NCBI GenBank assembly: GCA_964636385.1
Contig: CAZWSC010000010.1
Span: 1 to 64,000, forward strand
Direction: 5' to 3'
DNA from: CAZWSC01 sp964636385
GTDB lineage: Bacteria; Eisenbacteria; RBG-16-71-46; CAIMUX01
DNA length: 64,000 nucleotides
The translations under genes were made by a program, and so were the position numbers. Position 1 is the stretch's first letter; every line of letters begins with the position of its first letter. This document shows, piece by piece, positions 29,092-37,870 of this stretch. A model generated the notes under the pieces. That model saw only the letters and a list, made by a program, of their open reading frames with translations, was not told where the DNA came from and did not search any database.

Positions 29092-31110
29092 TTGGCCCTG
29101 ATCACGCTTCGAAACGTCACAGCTGCATTCGGCGGTCCACCCGTACTGAACGGGGTGGACCTGACCGTTCTGCCGGGCGACCGCCTCTGCCTGGTGGGAC
29201 GGAACGGATCCGGCAAGTCGACCCTGCTGCGCCTGATCGCAGGTGAGCTGAGGCCGGATTCAGGCGAGATCTCCCGCCGCAGCGACCTCAAGACAGCCAT
29301 CCTCCACCAGGAAATCCCCCCCGGTACAGGCGGCACCGTGTTCGACGTTGCCGCCGCCGGCACAGGCGAGCTGTTCTCGATGCTGGCTGAGTATCACCGC
29401 CTGAGCCACTCCCTCACACAGGATCAGAGCCCCGCGATCGCTGCGCGCCAGCAGGAGCTCCAGGGGATGCTCGAAGACCGCGGAGGCTTCAGCCTGCACC
29501 GCGATGTGGAGCGGGTCCTCTCGCGCCTCGGGCTGGATCCTGAGGCGGACTTCTCCCCGCTCTCCGGCGGATCGAAGCGGCGGGTGATGCTGGCGAAGGC
29601 CCTGGTCTGCGGCCCCGAGATCCTGCTCCTGGACGAACCGACCAATCAGCTGGACATCGACACGATAGTCTGGCTGGAGGAGTTCCTGCTCCGCCAGGCC
29701 AGGACCATCATCCTGGTCACGCACGACCGCGCTTTCGCCAGAAGGCTTGCCAACCGCGTGGCCGAACTGGACCGCGGGCGCCTGATCGCCTTTCCCTGCG
29801 GATATGATGACTTCCTGAGGAGGCGTGAGGCGCTCCTCGAGGCTGAGGCGGCACGAGCTGAACTCCTGGACAGAAAGCTGGCCGGGGAGGAGGCCTGGGT
29901 TCGCCAGGGGATCAAGGCCCGGCGCACACGCAACGAGGGACGGGTCCGCGCGCTGCTTGCCCTGCGCGAGGAGGCGACTGCGCGCAGGGAGAAGGCAGGC
30001 CTGGCCAGGATCGAGATCTCCGGGACCGGCACATCCGGCCGCCTCTTCTGCAGGGCTTCAGGCGCCACCTACTCCTATGGCGAAAAGCCGGTCATCCGGG
30101 ACCTGACAGCGACGATCCTGCAGGGAGACCGCGTCGGCATCATCGGCCCGAACGGAAGCGGCAAGACCACCCTCCTGCGGATCCTTGCCGGCGAGCTTGC
30201 CCCGCAGTCGGGATCGATCCGATTCGGGAAGGGGCTGGACTTCGTCTATCTCGACCAGTTCCGTGAGCAGCTCGACCCAGGGAAGAGCGCCCGCGAGAAT
30301 GTGGGTGAGGGGCGCGATGTCGTGACAGTGAACGGCAGGCCCAGGCACATACTGGCCTACCTGCGGGACTTCCTCTTCACGCCCGAGAGGGCCCAGACAC
30401 CGGTCCGCGTCCTGTCGGGCGGGGAGCGGAACCGGCTCCTGATGGCGAAGCTCTTCACGAGGCCGTGCAATGCCCTGGTGCTGGACGAACCCACGAATGA
30501 CCTGGACGCGGAGACGCTCGATCTTCTGGAGGGCCTGATCCTGGAGTTCCGGGGGACCCTGCTACTCGTGAGCCACGATCGCGACTTCCTGAACAACGTA
30601 GTCACGAGCACGCTGTCGGTCGGAGCGGACGGGAGCGTGGCGGAGTTCGTCGGCGGATATGACGACTGGCTGCGCCAGGCAGGGGCCAGTGCGGCTGCAG
30701 GGGCAGCCACAGGTGCGCCCATCGCGAAAGCGGCCCCCTCGACGGATGACGGTGCGCATGGCACAGGGGTGTCTGACCGGCGCGGCAGGCGAAGCAGGAG
30801 CTCATCCGGCCCGGCAGGCGGGAGATCCGCGGGCGAACCGGACGCTGCGGCACCCGGAACCGGCGAGCCCCCCTCCAGCAGGAGGCGAAAGCTGACCTAC
30901 AGGGAGGAGAGGGAGCTCGCCTCGCTCCCTCAACGGATAGAGGCATTGGAGGAGGAGCAATCGAAGCTCCACTCGTCCCTTGCCGACCCGGAGTTGTACA
31001 GGACCGCGGGTGGAACCGTGGCCGAGTTGACCGACCGGCTGGGGCGGGTTGAGTCCGAGCTCGAGGCTGCGTTCGCAAGGTGGGAGGAGCTGGAATCGAT
31101 GGGGGGGTAG
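29092..31110 (+). CDS. uup: ABC-F family ATPase Uup
   Basis: A 672-residue soluble protein with two ABC cassettes. Walker A motifs are GRNGSGKST (about 43) and GPNGSGKTT (about 353); signature motifs are LSGGSKRRV and LSGGERNRL; Walker B motifs are LLLDEPTNQLD and LVLDEPTNDLD. A charged linker and a C-terminal coiled coil (about 600-670) match Uup, which acts on ribosomes and branched DNA intermediates. The start is TTG at 29092 with GGAG upstream. It ends 33 bases from the converging GlmL-type gene. Confidence 0.93.
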   Translation: MALITLRNVTAAFGGPPVLNGVDLTVLPGDRLCLVGRNGSGKSTLLRLIAGELRPDSGEISRRSDLKTAILHQEIPPGTGGTVFDVAAAGTGELFSMLAEYHRLSHSLTQDQSPAIAARQQELQGMLEDRGGFSLHRDVERVLSRLGLDPEADFSPLSGGSKRRVMLAKALVCGPEILLLDEPTNQLDIDTIVWLEEFLLRQARTIILVTHDRAFARRLANRVAELDRGRLIAFPCGYDDFLRRREALLEAEAARAELLDRKLAGEEAWVRQGIKARRTRNEGRVRALLALREEATARREKAGLARIEISGTGTSGRLFCRASGATYSYGEKPVIRDLTATILQGDRVGIIGPNGSGKTTLLRILAGELAPQSGSIRFGKGLDFVYLDQFREQLDPGKSARENVGEGRDVVTVNGRPRHILAYLRDFLFTPERAQTPVRVLSGGERNRLLMAKLFTRPCNALVLDEPTNDLDAETLDLLEGLILEFRGTLLLVSHDRDFLNNVVTSTLSVGADGSVAEFVGGYDDWLRQAGASAAAGAATGAPIAKAAPSTDDGAHGTGVSDRRGRRSRSSSGPAGGRSAGEPDAAAPGTGEPPSSRRRKLTYREERELASLPQRIEALEEEQSKLHSSLADPELYRTAGGTVAELTDRLGRVESELEAAFARWEELESMGG

Positions 31111-31142
31111 GCCGGTGAGTGAGGAGGGCCAGGGGCGCCCGT

Positions 31143-33782
31143 TCACTCATCAATGATCAGCACCCGCGGCCTCTGCACACCCACACGAAGTTCGGTCGTG
31201 CCGTCGATGTACACGGTGCGCCCCACTGCCGCTGCCAGGACTGAGGCGAACTCCTCACTGAGGGTGTGCCGGCCGAACCCTTCCAGCACAACCACCGTGA
31301 AAGGCCATGACTCGGCGAGCAGGGGTCCGAGATCCGCACCGGCCGTGATGACGCCGCTGGCCCCCGCGTCGCGAAGATTCTGCAGACCGGCAAGGTCCAG
31401 GTGCTCCACAAGGGCGACAACGCCAGCTGAAGCGCCATCCATCCCGTCGTCAGGGCGTGTCGGCAGCCCTTCTCCCTGTGGCTGGCCTGAATAACCGCCG
31501 CCCGGACCCGATCCCGGCTCCCGATACGCCAGCCGCCCGGCCGTCTCGCCGCCTGCGCCCCAGGCACCCCTGATCACGGTGCCGGACGTCTCGATGACAG
31601 CCCCGCGACCGGTTATCTCGCACACCGTACCCGGCACCCAGGCTTTCACCTCCAGCTCCTCGCGCAGAGGCTCCACCCAGATGCGGCCCTCATCCGGACG
31701 GATCTGGAGGACCCTGCCGCGGATGGGAGAGAGCGCCGTACGCCCCACCGGCGGGATACCGGTTGCAGCCAGAACAGACCCTGCTTCCACCTCCTGCCCT
31801 TCCCCGCAACGGAGGAAAGGCGCCAGTTTTCCTGCGTCGACCTTCAGGGCGGCGGCGGCATCTACAACACAGACGTGCCGGGCCTGGGCGGGAGTCTCTC
31901 TGGCCAACACTGTTCCGTCGGCGAGTAGCCTGTCGAAGATGCCGCCTACCTGGCAGCGGAACTCCTTCGTCCTGAGCATCCCCTTCCGCCTTGCCAGCAG
32001 ATCGCCCGGTGCGAACCCGTCCCCAGGCCCCATCAGAAGATGCTGCCCGGTCTCCTCCGGCCTGCAGTCGAGCACCTGCGCAACCGGCAGGAAGAACGGG
32101 CGGAGGAAAAGCCGTGTGCTCCGGGCTATAAGTGTGTCGCCTTCCACGGTGCCCCCCTTGTGGACAAGGACATCCCCGGGAATCGACAGCTCGCGCTCCA
32201 GGATGATCCTTCCGCGCCGGACCGGGTCCTCGGCAGACGCCGGAATCCTGGATGCAGCACCCGGCACGGCTGCCCTCGCCGTCGACCCACGGTGATCCTG
32301 CGCCCTGCCCAGCCGCACTATCCCGACACGGTTGAAGAGCTCGAAGGCCAGATCAGGATCCTGTGCGGAGAGCATCCCCAGGTGCGGAAAGATGAAGGCG
32401 CTGTCCACAGCGAGCTGCGTCCTGCGTGAAGTCTGAACGGCATCGGTCAGGATTCGGGCTGCGACGTCGCGGGGCACGTGTGAAAGTGCACCGCCGCTCC
32501 CGATGATGAGATCGTACCTGTCCGCGTTGACCACACCGGGCTCCGTGCGCGCCTCTCTCTGCCGGTCCCTCAGATGCGAGCGGATCCGAAAGGCATCCGC
32601 GCCCCTGTCATCCGACTTCCCGCCCAGCACGCGCAGGTGCGCGCGCACCGCCTCGCGCACAGCCAGGGTTGCGATGCCCCGCTCGATTCCGGCATCAACC
32701 TCGTCCCCGGGGAGCCGCGTGGGATTGAGATACTTCTCCCCCACGCGGTTGAGCACGTCGCCTGCGTGATCCCGTGCCGGATGCGCCCCGCCCCGGGAGT
32801 CCCGCCCCTTGTCCAGCAACTCCAGCAGTGCATCCAGCCCGGCGGAGAGCAGCACGTTCAGGATGCTGTAGCTCATGCCCAGGTTCGCGCTGACCGTGCG
32901 CACGACCCTGCCTTCGTGCGCCGTGAAGACGTCGGTCGTGGCCCCTCCCACATCCACGGCGAGGATCCGCTCTCCCGTCTTCTCCGACACAAGCCCAAGT
33001 ATCCTGCCGACCGCCGACGGAGTGGGCAGGAGCGGCCCGTCCACCCAGTCGCGCAACCGTTCGTAACCGGGGGCCTGCGACATTACGTGCTCCATGAAGA
33101 GCTCGTGGATCGCCTCCCGAGCGGGGCCCAGCCGCTCCTGTCCCGCCTCGGGGCGGAGGTTGTCGACCGCACGCAGCATAAAGCGGTCTTTCACAGCAGC
33201 CTCGACATAAGGCAGTGCTTTCCTGTTGCCGGCGAAGATGACAGGAAGCCGGGCACGGGGGTTCCGCTTGGGATGCAGCGAGGCTTCGTTCATGATCTCG
33301 GCAAGGAAGACCGGCCCGGAGATCGCGTCGCCATCGAATCCGCCGGCAAGCAGGACCATGTCGGGACGGAGCCGCTCGAGATCCCGGATCTTCTGATATG
33401 GCGTGCGCCCGTCGTCCAGGGCCAGCACATCCAGCACGATCGCGCCGGCACCGAGGGCAACCCTCTCTGCGCTCTGCGAGGTGATGGAACGTACCAGGCC
33501 GGTCACGACGACGGCAAGGCCACCGCCCGCGCTGGAGGTAGAGAGGTAGGTCACTGCCGGGCGGCCGTCCCGTGTCAGGGGCGTGCCGACTTCATCCCTG
33601 AAGGCATCCAGCGCCCGTAGAACGCCGAGCGTCACGTCCTCGTCCGGCTTCTCCACCGTCGTGGCGGCCTCGTGCCGCAGACAGCGCCACCCTCCATCCC
33701 CGCCATCCCGGAGGAAGAGAACCGCCTTCGTTGTCGTGCTTCCTACGTCGGTTATGCAGATCAGGGGGTCATTGCAGCCCAT
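31143..33782 (-). CDS. glmL: GlmL/MutL-type ASKHA ATPase with long C-terminal extension
   Basis: An 879-residue protein. Residues 1-480 match the GlmL (MutL) family: phosphate motif TDVGSTTTKAVLF (11-23), STSSAGGGLAVVV, VLLAGGFDGDA, VDVGGATTDVFT and IGSGGALSH. These actin-fold ATPases reactivate or chaperone B12-dependent aminomutases such as glutamate mutase. The C-terminal 400 residues hold beta-rich domains, including a segment with SPIRGRVLQI like a lipoyl/barrel-sandwich fold. No mutase or B12 gene is nearby. The ATG follows the stop of the formylglycine-enzyme-like gene with no gap (TGAATG), so the two are coupled. Confidence 0.85.
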   Translation of the reverse strand: MGCNDPLICITDVGSTTTKAVLFLRDGGDGGWRCLRHEAATTVEKPDEDVTLGVLRALDAFRDEVGTPLTRDGRPAVTYLSTSSAGGGLAVVVTGLVRSITSQSAERVALGAGAIVLDVLALDDGRTPYQKIRDLERLRPDMVLLAGGFDGDAISGPVFLAEIMNEASLHPKRNPRARLPVIFAGNRKALPYVEAAVKDRFMLRAVDNLRPEAGQERLGPAREAIHELFMEHVMSQAPGYERLRDWVDGPLLPTPSAVGRILGLVSEKTGERILAVDVGGATTDVFTAHEGRVVRTVSANLGMSYSILNVLLSAGLDALLELLDKGRDSRGGAHPARDHAGDVLNRVGEKYLNPTRLPGDEVDAGIERGIATLAVREAVRAHLRVLGGKSDDRGADAFRIRSHLRDRQREARTEPGVVNADRYDLIIGSGGALSHVPRDVAARILTDAVQTSRRTQLAVDSAFIFPHLGMLSAQDPDLAFELFNRVGIVRLGRAQDHRGSTARAAVPGAASRIPASAEDPVRRGRIILERELSIPGDVLVHKGGTVEGDTLIARSTRLFLRPFFLPVAQVLDCRPEETGQHLLMGPGDGFAPGDLLARRKGMLRTKEFRCQVGGIFDRLLADGTVLARETPAQARHVCVVDAAAALKVDAGKLAPFLRCGEGQEVEAGSVLAATGIPPVGRTALSPIRGRVLQIRPDEGRIWVEPLREELEVKAWVPGTVCEITGRGAVIETSGTVIRGAWGAGGETAGRLAYREPGSGPGGGYSGQPQGEGLPTRPDDGMDGASAGVVALVEHLDLAGLQNLRDAGASGVITAGADLGPLLAESWPFTVVVLEGFGRHTLSEEFASVLAAAVGRTVYIDGTTELRVGVQRPRVLIIDE

Positions 33783-34775
33783 TCAATCCATCACGCACCT
33801 GATTCCGTAGCCCTGGCCCGTGCTGCCGTGCCGGTATTGCGGGTACTGGTTGCCGCGGTTGCCGGTACGGAGAGGGGCCGTGCCTGATCCCCAGGAGCCC
33901 CCGCGTGTCACACGGCAGCACTCGAAATGCGTTGCAGGCGGATCCTCGCGCCCATCATCCGGATCGTAGGGATAGCCTGCCCAGCCGGTGCTTGTCCACG
34001 CGTGCACATTCCCGGCCACATCGTACAGGCCATACGGGCTTGGGCTGTCGATCGTCTGGAACCCGTCGTGATTGCGGCCGTCGTAGTAGCCGACAGGCGT
34101 TGTCCAGCCATTCCCCTCATACGGGTCGCCGCTGTCCCAGTAGTTCGCCCGCTGCCCGCTGATCCCCATGCCCCAGGGATAGGTCGGGGTGTCCGCGCTG
34201 TCGCACTGCATCGGATCGCCCCACATCTCGCACCCGCCCCTGGCGGCTTTCTCCCACTCCACCTCGGTCGGGAGACGCTTCCCGGCCCAGCGGCAGTACG
34301 CATCGGCTTCCCACCACGAGACCCCATGCACCGGGAAGTGCTCGTTCCCCGGGATGCCGCCGCCGTGATACTCGTCGCTGTTCCAGTTGGCCGGCAGAGT
34401 AATGCTCTGCGCAACACGCCAGTCCCAGCCGACAGGGTTCCACCACTCAGGATTGTCGTATCCGCCGGCATCGATGAACCCGCTGTACTCGGCGTTCGTC
34501 ACCGAGTACTTCCCGATCCAGAACCCATCGACCCAGACATCGTGGATGGGCGTAGCGAGAGGTTCGCCGGGTATCCCCAGCCTCACATAGCCCGGCGGGA
34601 TCCAGATCATGCCGTCCGGATCCTCGCGGAATGTCAGGCTGTCGATGTTCGACACCGCGAACTCCGTGACTCTCTCACCCTCGTGAACGAGCATTCTCCA
34701 CTCAGCCCGGCACGGTGTTGCAGCGATTGCAGGGCAGAGGACCAAGGCTGCCACAATCGTCATCCGAAATCTCAT
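33783..34775 (-). CDS. Secreted formylglycine-generating-enzyme-like protein (copy 1)
   Basis: A 330-residue exported protein: signal peptide 1-24, a short N-terminal segment ending NIDSLTF, then an FGE-sulfatase domain (about 52-330) with MIWIPPGYVRLG, NAEYSGFIDAGG, GVSWWEADAYCRWAGKRLPTEVEWEKAARG, GLYDVAGNVHAW and RGGSW. In true formylglycine-generating enzymes two cysteines follow RGGSW; here the matching stretch reads APLRTGNRGN, so catalysis is unlikely. The start at 34775 has GGAGG 8 bases upstream. It lies directly before glmL and is a paralogue of the gene at 35551. Confidence 0.85.
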   Translation of the reverse strand: MRFRMTIVAALVLCPAIAATPCRAEWRMLVHEGERVTEFAVSNIDSLTFREDPDGMIWIPPGYVRLGIPGEPLATPIHDVWVDGFWIGKYSVTNAEYSGFIDAGGYDNPEWWNPVGWDWRVAQSITLPANWNSDEYHGGGIPGNEHFPVHGVSWWEADAYCRWAGKRLPTEVEWEKAARGGCEMWGDPMQCDSADTPTYPWGMGISGQRANYWDSGDPYEGNGWTTPVGYYDGRNHDGFQTIDSPSPYGLYDVAGNVHAWTSTGWAGYPYDPDDGREDPPATHFECCRVTRGGSWGSGTAPLRTGNRGNQYPQYRHGSTGQGYGIRCVMD

Positions 34776-34920
34776 CGTCCGGTCCTCCATAAATTGGTGT
34801 CCGTCGTACAGGCCCAACCCCCTCCTCGCGGCCTTGACCTGATTGCACTCTCCAGGGCGGGATAGTCCGGTCACCCCGCCGTGTTCCCGACAGCAGGATC
34901 ACCACCCACCCGCCACACAA

Positions 34921-35502
34921 TCAAGGCAGCAGGATCATCCTTCTGCTTTCCTCCACTCCCGGGGCACGCAGGGTGTAGAAGTAGACACCGCCTGCGGCCT
35001 TGTGGCCGGCATCATCCAGGCCGTCCCAGTGCACGGTCTGCCGGCCTGCTGAGCGCTCGCCGCCCGCCAGTGTCCGCACCAGCCGGCCATCGGGGCTGTA
35101 GATTGCGAGTTCGGCTGCGCCGGCCTGCGGCAGGTCGAACGCGATCTGAGTATCGGACGAAAACGGGTTCGGCTGGTTCTGGAAGAGTCGGATCGCCTTC
35201 AGCGCCTGCGCCGTGGCCTCCGGCGTCGGAGCGCTCGATACTTCCATGATGAAGTCAATCCTCACGATCTCGTCTGTAGGGTAGCTGTCGGAACCTGTGG
35301 TCGTCACGACGATCACCGCGTCATCGTCGAACAGGACCTGCTCGATGTTGCCTACCGCGTAGACCGCGCCCGGGCCCTCGGTCAGCCTGATGACCAGGGC
35401 GGGCTCATCTGCATTCGCTGCCTGCGCCGCGGCCAGGCAGGCGAGTAGGGCAGAGGCTGCCCACAATGGGATCCGGTTCCTGCAAGACTGTCCTGTTCTC
35501 AT
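34921..35502 (-). CDS. Small secreted protein with sorting-type C-terminal domain
   Basis: A 193-residue exported protein. After a signal peptide (WAASALLACLAAAQAANA) comes a short region with the AVGNIEQVLF and IVRIDFIME segments. The C-terminal domain is FlgD-Ig/type IX sorting-like: LFQNQPNPFSSDTQIAFDLPQ, AELAIYSPDGRLVRTL, HWDGLDDAGH, GGVYFYTL. Most of the protein is therefore the tail. GGAGG lies 5 bases before the ATG at 35502. It sits between the two FGE-like paralogues on the same strand, and its N-terminal segment resembles theirs. Confidence 0.8.
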   Translation of the reverse strand: MRTGQSCRNRIPLWAASALLACLAAAQAANADEPALVIRLTEGPGAVYAVGNIEQVLFDDDAVIVVTTTGSDSYPTDEIVRIDFIMEVSSAPTPEATAQALKAIRLFQNQPNPFSSDTQIAFDLPQAGAAELAIYSPDGRLVRTLAGGERSAGRQTVHWDGLDDAGHKAAGGVYFYTLRAPGVEESRRMILLP

Positions 35503-35550
35503 TTTCGCCTCCATGTTGATCCTGATCCGCCTGCTCGGGACAAGGGGCCA

Positions 35551-36492
35551 TCAGTTTCTCGCACAACGAAACCCGTATGCGGGGTGTCGTTCGTGCGGGT
35601 GGCCGCTGTCGCGGTGGGCGCAGCGGAGGTTGTGCGTGGCACTGCCCCACGAGCCGCCGCGAAACACCCGGCAGCACTCGTTGGGGGTTATCGGCGGATT
35701 CTCCCGGCCGTCGTCCGGGTCATAGGGGTAGCTCGCGTACTTCGTGCTGCACCACTCCCAGACATTCCCGGCCAGATCGTAGAGCCCGTATGGGCCCGGG
35801 CTGTCGATCGTCTGGTAGCCGTCGTGATTGCTGCCGTCGTAGTATCCGACAGGCGTTGTCCAGCCGTTGTTCTGATACGGGTCGCCACTCTGCCAGTAGT
35901 TCGCCCGTGGCCCGCTGATCCCCTCGCCCCAGGGGTAGGTCGGGGTGTTCGGAGAGGGCCCCCTGGCAGCCTTCTCCCACTCGGCCTCGGTGGGCAACCG
36001 CGTCCCTGCCCAGCGGCACCAGGCGTCCGCTTCCCACCAGGAGACGCCGTTCACCGGGAAGCCCTCGTTCCCGGGGATCCCGCCACCGTGATACTGATTG
36101 CTGTTCCAGTTCTCCGGCAGCGTGATGTTGCCGGCCACCCGCCAGTCCCAGCCGACCGGGTTCCACCATGCAGGGTTGCTGTATCCACCGGCGTCGATGA
36201 ACTCCCTGTACTCCCCGTTCGTCACCTCGTACTTGCCGATCCAGAAGCCGTCAACCCACACATCGTGGACCGGCTCGGCGATCCCGGACTGCCCCAGCCG
36301 CACTTCGCCGGCCGGGATCCAGATCATGTTCCTGGGAGTTTCCTGGAACGTCAGGCTGTCGATCTCTGATGCCGTGAACTCGGAGTAGGTATCACCCCTG
36401 TGAACTCTGACCCTCCACTCGGTGTCGTCTGCCGCGGCAGTGAAGGCCAACAGCGCAAGAGGTGCAGCAGCCATCAGAACCAATCTACTCAT
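35551..36492 (-). CDS. Secreted formylglycine-generating-enzyme-like protein (copy 2)
   Basis: A 313-residue exported protein with a signal peptide (1-20), an EIDSLTFQE segment and an FGE-sulfatase domain: MIWIPAGEVRLG, NGEYREFIDAGG, GVSWWEADAWCRWAGTRLPTEAEW, GLYDLAGNVWEW, RGGSW and AYGFRCARN. It is very close to the copy at 33783. After RGGSW it keeps one cysteine (LRCAHRD) but lacks the first of the catalytic pair, so formylglycine formation is doubtful. Such domains also serve as binding folds. The start at 36492 has GGGAG upstream. Confidence 0.85.
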   Translation of the reverse strand: MSRLVLMAAAPLALLAFTAAADDTEWRVRVHRGDTYSEFTASEIDSLTFQETPRNMIWIPAGEVRLGQSGIAEPVHDVWVDGFWIGKYEVTNGEYREFIDAGGYSNPAWWNPVGWDWRVAGNITLPENWNSNQYHGGGIPGNEGFPVNGVSWWEADAWCRWAGTRLPTEAEWEKAARGPSPNTPTYPWGEGISGPRANYWQSGDPYQNNGWTTPVGYYDGSNHDGYQTIDSPGPYGLYDLAGNVWEWCSTKYASYPYDPDDGRENPPITPNECCRVFRGGSWGSATHNLRCAHRDSGHPHERHPAYGFRCARN

Positions 36493-36665
36493 CCGGCTTC
36501 TCCCTTCCAGGAACAGCCTGCACCAGATCACCCGACGCGATGCGAGACGCCCTGACGGCGCAGCAATGCGCAGCGTCACTGCCACCGTCACCACCATGAC
36601 CATATGCAAGTATAGCGCAATAGCGACCAGGGTTCAACGCCGGTGTGGCGGCCGGGCCGCCCGGG

Positions 36666-37862
36666 CTACCCGCGCTCCAGAAGCTCCAACCGGTGGTAGT
36701 CGAAGACCTTCCCGCCGCGAAGCACGTGGTCCAGGAAGAGGGCCAGCTTCCCGTTCTGCAGTAGATCCGCAAGCCCGCCATCCTCGGCCAGAAAGAGGAG
36801 CTTCGACTCCAGGTAGGCCTGGTGGAGATTGCGCCGTCGGTTGAACACCTTCTTCTCCCCCAGCAGCCACTCGTCGTAGAGGGATGCAGCGGCCTCCAGC
36901 CGGCGCACCGGCTTGCCCGCCCTCCTGTATAACTGCGCCATGTGGCTCAACAGGACGTGCACCTCGTCGTACCGGGGAAGACGGCCGCGATAGACGCGGT
37001 GCGGGAGGAGGTTGTCCAGCCCAGCCTCGCGGAAGACGGCTCTGGCCCGGCGGTCGAGTTCGCACGAGTATGCGGCAACGGGCGCGCCGGAGTCGCGGTT
37101 CTCCGAATAGAGATTCGTGTACAAAGGGACCAGATCCGGCCTGCAGCGCTTCAGCGTCTCGAAGAAGAACCCCTTCTGGCGCCCCGGCCGCAGTGTCAAA
37201 CCGCCGAACATGACCACGTCCACGCCGATCGCAGAGAGGCGCTGCGCCATGGCTGCAAGATCGGCAGCCGAATCGGAGATCCCGGGGAGTATCGGCATTA
37301 CCACCGCACCGGTTACACATCCCAGCCTGCGGAACTCCGCCAGTATCTGCAGGCGCTCCTCCACGGCAGCGGCGCGGGGTTCGAACTCACGGCGCACATC
37401 CTCGTCGAGTGTCTGAATCGAGAGCATGAGTATGAACCCGGCGCGCTCGTGAACCTCCTTCCAGACGGGAGCGTCGCGGAGTACGAGGCCGGACTTGGTC
37501 AGCAGCGAGACCGGCATCGAGTGCTCCGCGAGGATCCGGGCCGAGCGGCCTGTCAGGTTGAACTCCGCCTCGCAGGGCTGATAGCAGTCGCTAACCCCGG
37601 AGCCCAGGCGCACGATCCCCTTTTCGCGCAGGCGGGACAGCTCCTTTTTAAGGACCTCGGGGGCGTTCGTCCGGACAACGATGTCGCGCTCGAAGTCGCC
37701 CTCCACCCAGTAGCGTTCCGCCCGGCCGTCGCAGTAGGAGCAGCCGTGGGCGCAGGCCTGGTATGGCGAGTAGCTGTACTTGCCGACGAAGTACGAGTCG
37801 CACAGGTCGCGCCTGCGAAGGACCGCCTTGACGTCGCGCTGGTGGAAGCTCGTCCCGTCCAC
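36666..37862 (-). CDS. SPL-type radical SAM protein
   Basis: A 398-residue radical SAM protein with the cluster motif CAHGCSYC (about 38-45, CxxxCxxC), then LGSGVSDCYQPCE, LLTKSGLVLRD, FILMLSIQTLDEDV and VMPILPGISDS. It resembles the spore-photoproduct-lyase-like family (often annotated as Rv2578c- or SplB-like), whose members outside spore formers have no settled function. The start is GTG at 37862, 8 bases after the preceding stop. The C-terminal third is basic and helical. Co-transcription with the upstream secreted-protein gene is likely from spacing but has no obvious logic. Confidence 0.8.
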   Translation of the reverse strand: MDGTSFHQRDVKAVLRRRDLCDSYFVGKYSYSPYQACAHGCSYCDGRAERYWVEGDFERDIVVRTNAPEVLKKELSRLREKGIVRLGSGVSDCYQPCEAEFNLTGRSARILAEHSMPVSLLTKSGLVLRDAPVWKEVHERAGFILMLSIQTLDEDVRREFEPRAAAVEERLQILAEFRRLGCVTGAVVMPILPGISDSAADLAAMAQRLSAIGVDVVMFGGLTLRPGRQKGFFFETLKRCRPDLVPLYTNLYSENRDSGAPVAAYSCELDRRARAVFREAGLDNLLPHRVYRGRLPRYDEVHVLLSHMAQLYRRAGKPVRRLEAAASLYDEWLLGEKKVFNRRRNLHQAYLESKLLFLAEDGGLADLLQNGKLALFLDHVLRGGKVFDYHRLELLERG

Positions 37863-37870
37863 GGCAGCGA

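Noticed and set aside
33783..36492. The FGE-like proteins as sulfatase-maturing enzymes
   Set aside because: The catalytic cysteine pair after RGGSW is missing, the proteins are exported, and no sulfatase is nearby.
36666..37862. The radical SAM protein as a true spore photoproduct lyase
   Set aside because: It shares the fold and cluster motif, but nothing else in the window points to sporulation, and GerMN domains occur outside spore formers.
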